Source: Guillardia theta CCMP2712 (taxonomy: Eukaryota; Cryptophyceae; Pyrenomonadales; Geminigeraceae). From it: 21,457 nt of DNA. The DNA is taken from contig NW_005434557.1 in the NCBI RefSeq assembly GCF_000315625.1, positions 60,497 to 81,953 on the forward strand, in the 5' to 3' direction. Shown here one piece after another: positions 17,801 to 21,457 of the stretch. A program made the position numbers and the translations under genes. How positions within the stretch are numbered: the stretch's first letter is position 1; each line of letters starts with the position of its first letter. The notes under the pieces are model-generated. The model ran no database searches. It was not told where the DNA came from and saw only the letters and a list, made by a program, of their open reading frames with translations.

Positions 17801-18173
17801 CTCGCCTCGTAGCTCGTACTCGCCTCGTAGCTCCTACTCGCCTCGTAGCTCGTACCCGCCTCGTAGCTCGTACTCGCCTCGTAGCTCGTACTCGCCTCGT
17901 AGCTCGTACTCGCCTCGTAGCTCCTACTCGCCTCGTAGCTCCTACTCGCCTCGTAGCTCCTACTCGCCTCGTAGCTCCTACTCGCCTCGTAGCTCCTACT
18001 CGCCTCGTAGCTCCTACTCGCCTCGTAGCTCGTACTCGCCTCGTAGCTCCTACTCGCCTCCATGTTGCTCCTCTCGCCCTTCACCTCCACGCCCTTCCTC
18101 GCTCCTACTCCTGCTGCTATTCTGCTGGGCTGACCACCCCTACCTTAAAACGAAATCACCCTACGTATTGTAG
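14827..18173 (+). CDS. Kelch-repeat protein with C-terminal SPRSSY hexapeptide array
   Basis: Model of 832 residues from exons 14827-14838, 14889-15048, 15090-15261, 15320-15590, 15634-15714, 15761-15862, 15895-15969, 16030-16104, 16169-16198, 16246-16472, 16517-16568, 16621-16674, 16886-16953, 17003-17096 and 17148-18173. Kelch signatures recur: IAAIGG, DRIYTFGGLDD, DRIYLIGGQGF, GRIYAIGGWSTESEVLD, KVYVVGGYDG...VESLDV..GRW and LIAAGGWDG...VVETYDGSRW. That is about six blades of a beta-propeller, a protein-interaction fold. The joins at 16568/16621, 16674/16886 and 16953/17003 each rebuild a textbook blade. The last exon (residues 492-832) encodes QQ, fifty SPRSSY or PPRSSY units, then a 39-residue tail with six consecutive Leu. 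The first exon (MNTR) and 16169-16472 are uncertain. The final intron, 17097-17147, is in phase and is the critical join; without it the Kelch protein ends at 17105. Confidence 0.72.
16730..16862. repeat. 15-bp tandem repeat in a Kelch-gene intron
   Basis: About nine copies of CTCTTCTACTTCGCT, with C/T variants at the CG position, form most of the intron 16675-16885. They supply its polypyrimidine stretch. Confidence 0.9.
16954..17002 (+). other. Probable GC-AG intron
   Basis: No GT donor can connect the blade ending VVETYDGS to the downstream WDVAPSLLVPRSNF in phase. A GC donor (CAG|GCGAGA) with the acceptor ATCGGCAG does so, giving VVETYDGSRWDVAPSLLVPR, a normal Kelch strand order. Intron length is 49 nt, typical for this gene. 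Confidence 0.6.
17154..18053 (+). repeat. 18-bp minisatellite, 50 copies in perfect register, coding for SPRSSY
   Basis: Exactly 900 bp of an 18-bp unit (TCGCCTCGTAGCTCCTAC and variants) with no insertion or deletion. On the + strand each unit reads Ser/Pro-Pro-Arg-Ser-Ser-Tyr. Variants: TCC or TCG for the second-last codon (about 19 TCG, silent), two AGT for AGC (silent), and six CCG for TCG in the first codon (Ser to Pro). The minus strand is also open and would read Ser-Tyr-Glu-Ala-Ser-Arg/Thr. Confidence 0.97.
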
Positions 18174-18485
18174 TGTTTTCCTAGCTCTTCAGTACTATTT
18201 GATCACCCCTCACCCCCGGATTGGTACTACCCTACCCTGTTCACCAATACTTGAACATGGCAAAGCGTGGTGAACAGAGCCATGCGTGTGAGCAGGTGAG
18301 AGGGGGAGGGAGAGAGAGGAGAGGGAGGGATAAGAGAAAGGGAGGAGAGGGAGGGACGAGGACGAGGAGATAGGTTCGACGATGGATGAAGGGGGGGGGG
18401 GGGGAAGGAGGCAAGCGGGAGAGAAGAGGAGGGAACCGAGCGATGAATTCACAAATTTTGATACACTTGTTTTGCTCTTCATCAG
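18174..18485. other. Intergenic flank between Kelch and BTB-TLDc genes
   Basis: 312 bp with no supported gene. It contains GAGGGA purine repeats (18299-18370), a 14-G run at 18391-18404 and, directly before ATG 18486, a TTTTGCTCTTCATCAG sequence that looks like a splice acceptor. Part of this may therefore be an intron of a 5' leader. Confidence 0.5.
18391..18404 (+). repeat. 14-nt poly-G run
   Basis: Fourteen consecutive G about 80 bp upstream of the BTB-TLDc ATG. It is prone to length variation and sequencing error. Confidence 0.9.
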
Positions 18486-20845
18486 ATGCTCGGGTTTGTC
18501 ACAGAGGCTTTCAAAGAAGCTTCGAATCTGCAGAAACGAATCGAGCAGAGAAGAAGCGAACTCGACAAACACAAGTCTCAGCTCCTCCTGAGGTCGCTCA
18601 AGGAGCGGGGAATCAAGATTGAAAAAGAGACTTCTTCTGCCATCAAGCCAAGCAACATCGTCAAGCTCAACGTGGGAGGAACGAAGATAGACGTAAAGAG
18701 AAGCACCATCACTCGCTTCTCCTCCAAACTCAAGTGGATGCTGAGGTGAACTCGTCCTCTCCTCTCCTCCAGCTGAGCCTCTACTAGCGGTCGCTGGGAT
18801 CACATCTACAAGCTCGACAATGAAGGACGGATTTTCCTCGACTATGATGCTGGCTGGTTCGACCCTATCATCAACCACCTGGTGTACCGATCCTCCTCCT
18901 CTACCCCATCATCCTCCTCCTCACCACCACCACTCCCCTTCCTCCCCCTCCCCATCCTCCTCCTCCTCATCATCATCATCAGCAGCAGCACCACCACCAC
19001 CACCATCTGCATCCTTTCCTCCTGCCTTCCTGTTACTCGCGCTCACATAATGCGTAGCGGGAGCTCACAATGCAGGACCCGACCATCCCCATACGGCAGC
19101 CGAAAGCCAGTCATGGCGATCAGTTCGGATTCCGGCAGCTGCAGAAGCATCTTGGCTTGGAGAAGCTGTTCTCGAGTGAAGGCGAGGTGGAGGCGGGAGT
19201 GATGAAGCCTTGGATGCAGGCCGTCTTGGCAGGAACCATCGTGACGACATTGGAAGCAGACGGCAGAGACTGTGAGTTCCGCCTCCTCCATCGTGGAAGC
19301 CGCGATGGGTTCGAATGCTCGAAGGTGCAGAGCAAGAGCGCAGGTGTGGTCAACAGCATCACCATCGTACGTGACACGGAAGGGAACGTGTTTGGGGCCT
19401 TTGTGGACGTGGGGAGAAGCTTTCACGAGCAATACATTGAGTCCAGCAAGGCGTTTCTGTTCCACTTGTCCAGCAGAGGCTCACAAGACCCGAAGCTCTA
19501 CAAGGTCTATCCCGTCAAGGCCGACCAGAAGCACACAGCGGTGCGAGGAGTCCGAGCTTGCTGTGCCGTGCTGGGAGCTGGGCCGGATCTGAGCATATCG
19601 AACGCATGCAACGCCAACAACGAGAGCTCTTGCCACCTGGGCACAACGTACGAGAACTATGGGAGCCCTCACGCTCTCACCAACGGTCGCGTCAACTTCC
19701 AGGTGGCTGAGCTGGAAGTCTGGCAAGTCAAGCTGGAGCTGGTCGGAGCCGAGGGTGTCAAAGACGCGAACCGCCGAGTGCCGACCAAGTCCGCCTCGCT
19801 CTTATCGGAGCTGACGCGAAGGGTCAAGGACATCGACAGCTGCGTGCAGGAGCTGCTGGGGGAGGGGGTGAGACTGCAGCAGGAGGAGGAGAACTTGATC
19901 GAGGACGGGAGAGATCTCGACGACGAGATGGAGTACATGGAGAAGATGGAAGAGAAGCACAAGGCACAGGAGATCATCTTCTTCAACGTCGGCGGGAGGA
20001 AGCATTACACCACCAAACAGACTCTGTCGCTCATCAAGGGTTCCAAGCTCTACATGCAGTACGCGAGTGGTCAAGTGCAGGTGCCAGAGACTGACTTGGA
20101 TGACGACGGAGACATCTTCCTTGACATCAACCCCTACTGCTTCGGCAAGATCCTTTCCCAGCTGCGGCTTAGACGCCTGTACGAGGACCTGCCGGACAAG
20201 GAGCAGGACGAGATCAACATCGGCATCGTCGTGGACCCCCAGTACTTGGAGTCGTTCGATCGCATGTTGAACTTCTACCAGGTCGAGCAGTCCGACTTGG
20301 CCTGCTTCCGTTCCTCCATCTTGCCAGCTCGAGAGCGAGTAACCAGATTGCTCCAGCTGCTCCGACCCCACATGCAGGAGATCCCTTGCCGATACGCCTC
20401 CCTCCTCTTCCGCGGCAGCCGCGATGGTTTCACGAGGGGCCAGCTGCAGACCAAGTGGAACAATACGAGCAACAAGCTGCTGTTGGTCAAGGACTCCAAC
20501 AACAACATCTTCGGGGGCTTCGTCGACTCGAAGAACAACAACGCTTCCTCTAGCAGAGCCTTCCTCTTCAGCCTCGAGCTCACTGCTGACATCCATCAAG
20601 ACTCTCTCACTGTCTGCAGGCTGATCGGAGCCATTCCCGACGGCTGCGCCTTCAACTTTAACGTGGGCGGCTGCTTCGCCTTCGGTAGTAGGCCTGACCT
20701 GTTCCTGTCCGAGAACTGCAACCAGAACCAGCAGAGCTCCTGCAACCTCGGGCAGACGTTCAACGCTCACAACAACCCTCACCTCCTCACCAGTGGCTCT
20801 CTCAACTTCACCGTGATGGAGATGGAAGCCTGGGGCCTTCACTAG
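18486..20845 (+). CDS. Duplicated coiled-coil/BTB(T1)/TLDc protein
   Basis: Three exons, 18486-18745, 18788-18881 and 19058-20845, all in phase, give 713 residues. The order is coil (about 8-45), BTB/T1 potassium-channel-tetramerisation-type domain 1 (57-163, starting IVKLNVGGTKIDVKRSTITR), TLDc domain 1 (about 180-345, with FRLLHRGSRDGFE and ending NFQVAELEVWQV), coil 2 (about 367-425, Glu-rich), BTB 2 (426-532, starting IIFFNVGGRKHYTTKQTLSL) and TLDc 2 (533-713, with LLFRGSRDGFTRGQ and ending NFTVMEMEAWGLH). T1-like BTB domains oligomerise, as in KCTD proteins. TLDc domains are linked to oxidative-stress protection and V-ATPase binding in animals and yeast. The protein has no transmembrane segment, so it is soluble and not a channel. 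ATG 18486 follows an acceptor-like sequence, so an upstream exon is possible. Confidence 0.92.
18890..19020. repeat. Trinucleotide-rich intron (TCC, CAT, CAG, CAC runs)
   Basis: Short runs of TCC, ATC, AGC and ACC fill the 176-nt intron 18882-19057. The intron is supported because BTB domain 1 resumes directly after it (FDPIINHL joined to RELTMQDP). Confidence 0.8.
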
Positions 20846-21012
20846 GAATGAGGCGGAAACAGCCCTAAGGTATTTGAGCTCTACTGGCGTCAGCCCTGCT
20901 CTTGTCTGATCCTTGAATGTGACGTCAGTCAGAGAGAGGGTCATGAACGTTGTCGTTGATAGATCATTCTGAATGCTCCTCTTGCTTGAATTTGATCCTC
21001 ACAACCATGATC

Positions 21013-21457
21013 TCATGCCCCCTCCCTCCCCGAGCCATTTTGTCTCTTCCCCTTGTTTGAATTCTCCGCATTTGTAGTCATTCTTGACTCTATCAGCATG
21101 TCTTCAGCTATCGCTACTCTCTCCGACGTGAGCAAAACGACTCGACCCGGAAGGATGATGTCTCCTAGTCCGTCATCATCAAGTGAAATCGAGAGAGAGC
21201 CAAGGGAATGTCCCGCCCCCCTGACTCGAGTCTGTCTTACACGCCCTCCTTCTACTCTCACAAACAGCTTCCGGTAGGTCTTGTTGTACATACACGAGCC
21301 CTACCGCTACTTGTGCATGCTCGCCTCCTCCTACTGGCATAGAGTGTTGCGGAAGTTCACGTACTCCCTGTGCAGATGCTTCTTGATCCCATGCATCTCC
21401 TCCAGCAGCACCTGCCACCGCCTCCATCATCCTCCTTATCCTCTCCCGCCCCCCTCA
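21013..21457 (-). CDS. Possible 3' exons of a gene entering from the right edge
   Basis: Unrecognised. On the minus strand, 21457-21361 has a good coding look in one frame (RWQVLLEEMHGIKKHLHREY). It then either runs on (VNFRNTLCQ) to a TAG at 21331, or splices at GTGAAC to an exon 21300-21013 (GSCMYNKTYRKLFVRVEGGR... stop at 21013) with matching phase and a 60-nt intron. A competing minus frame (ATG at 21430) and a plus frame starting ATG at about 21099 are also open, so strand and structure are not secure. Confidence 0.33.

Noticed and set aside
17154-18053. CRISPR array
   Set aside because: Repeats are contiguous 18-bp units with no unique spacers, in a eukaryotic coding exon.
16993-18090. 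Minus-strand 365-codon open frame with SYEASR/SYEAST repeats
   Set aside because: The 18-bp unit is open in more than one frame by arithmetic. Variation is silent in the + frame and replacing in this one, and the + frame is in phase with the Kelch exons.
19802-20944. Minus-strand 380-codon open frame
   Set aside because: Antisense shadow of the BTB-TLDc exon, caused by the lack of stops opposite GC-rich third positions; no domain and no splice logic.

Overview
The window is nuclear DNA of a eukaryote. Its genes are cut into many short exons by small GT-AG introns, mostly 45-100 nt with some longer ones, and many introns are strongly pyrimidine-rich on the coding strand. There are no operons or Shine-Dalgarno sites. 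Moderately GC-rich coding sequence, tiny introns, polypyrimidine microsatellites, a polycystin channel and BTB/TLDc and Kelch proteins suggest a unicellular protist or alga. A cryptophyte such as Guillardia is my best guess, but that is inference and was not tested. All gene models below were built by hand from splice sites and phase continuity, without transcript or database evidence.

Layout, left to right. (1) 111-3744 (+): the 3' part (14 exons) of an unrecognised helical protein that enters from the left. (2) 3983-4213 (+): a candidate 61-aa two-exon gene. (3) 4373-4767 (-): a clear HIG1-domain mitochondrial protein. (4) 4768-7395: about 2.6 kb with no gene I can support, containing G-rich tracts, a perfect 11-bp inverted repeat and a short purine duplication. 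(5) 7396-7822 (-): a candidate 99-aa Ser/Thr/Pro-rich protein. (6) 8188-11483 (-): a complete ten-exon polycystin-2/TRPP-type channel of 776 aa. (7) 11484-13170: mostly low complexity, with one doubtful exon. (8) 13171-14692 (+): a protein with a SAP domain and a CCHC zinc knuckle. (9) 14827-18173 (+): a Kelch-repeat protein that I join to a C-terminal exon holding exactly 50 tandem SPRSSY-type hexapeptides. (10) 18486-20845 (+): a protein with a duplicated coil-BTB(T1)-TLDc unit. (11) 21013-21457: a doubtful minus-strand exon set running off the right edge.

The genes look like unrelated housekeeping and signalling genes packed close together, not a functional cluster. The most unusual object is the Kelch/SPRSSY fusion. 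Nearly all substitutions among the 50 repeat units are silent in the + frame but change the protein in the minus frame, so I assign the array to the Kelch gene and not to the long antisense open frame. Other points of interest are the duplicated BTB-TLDc architecture, the altered pore motif of the polycystin, the SAP/zinc-knuckle pairing and a probable GC-AG intron.
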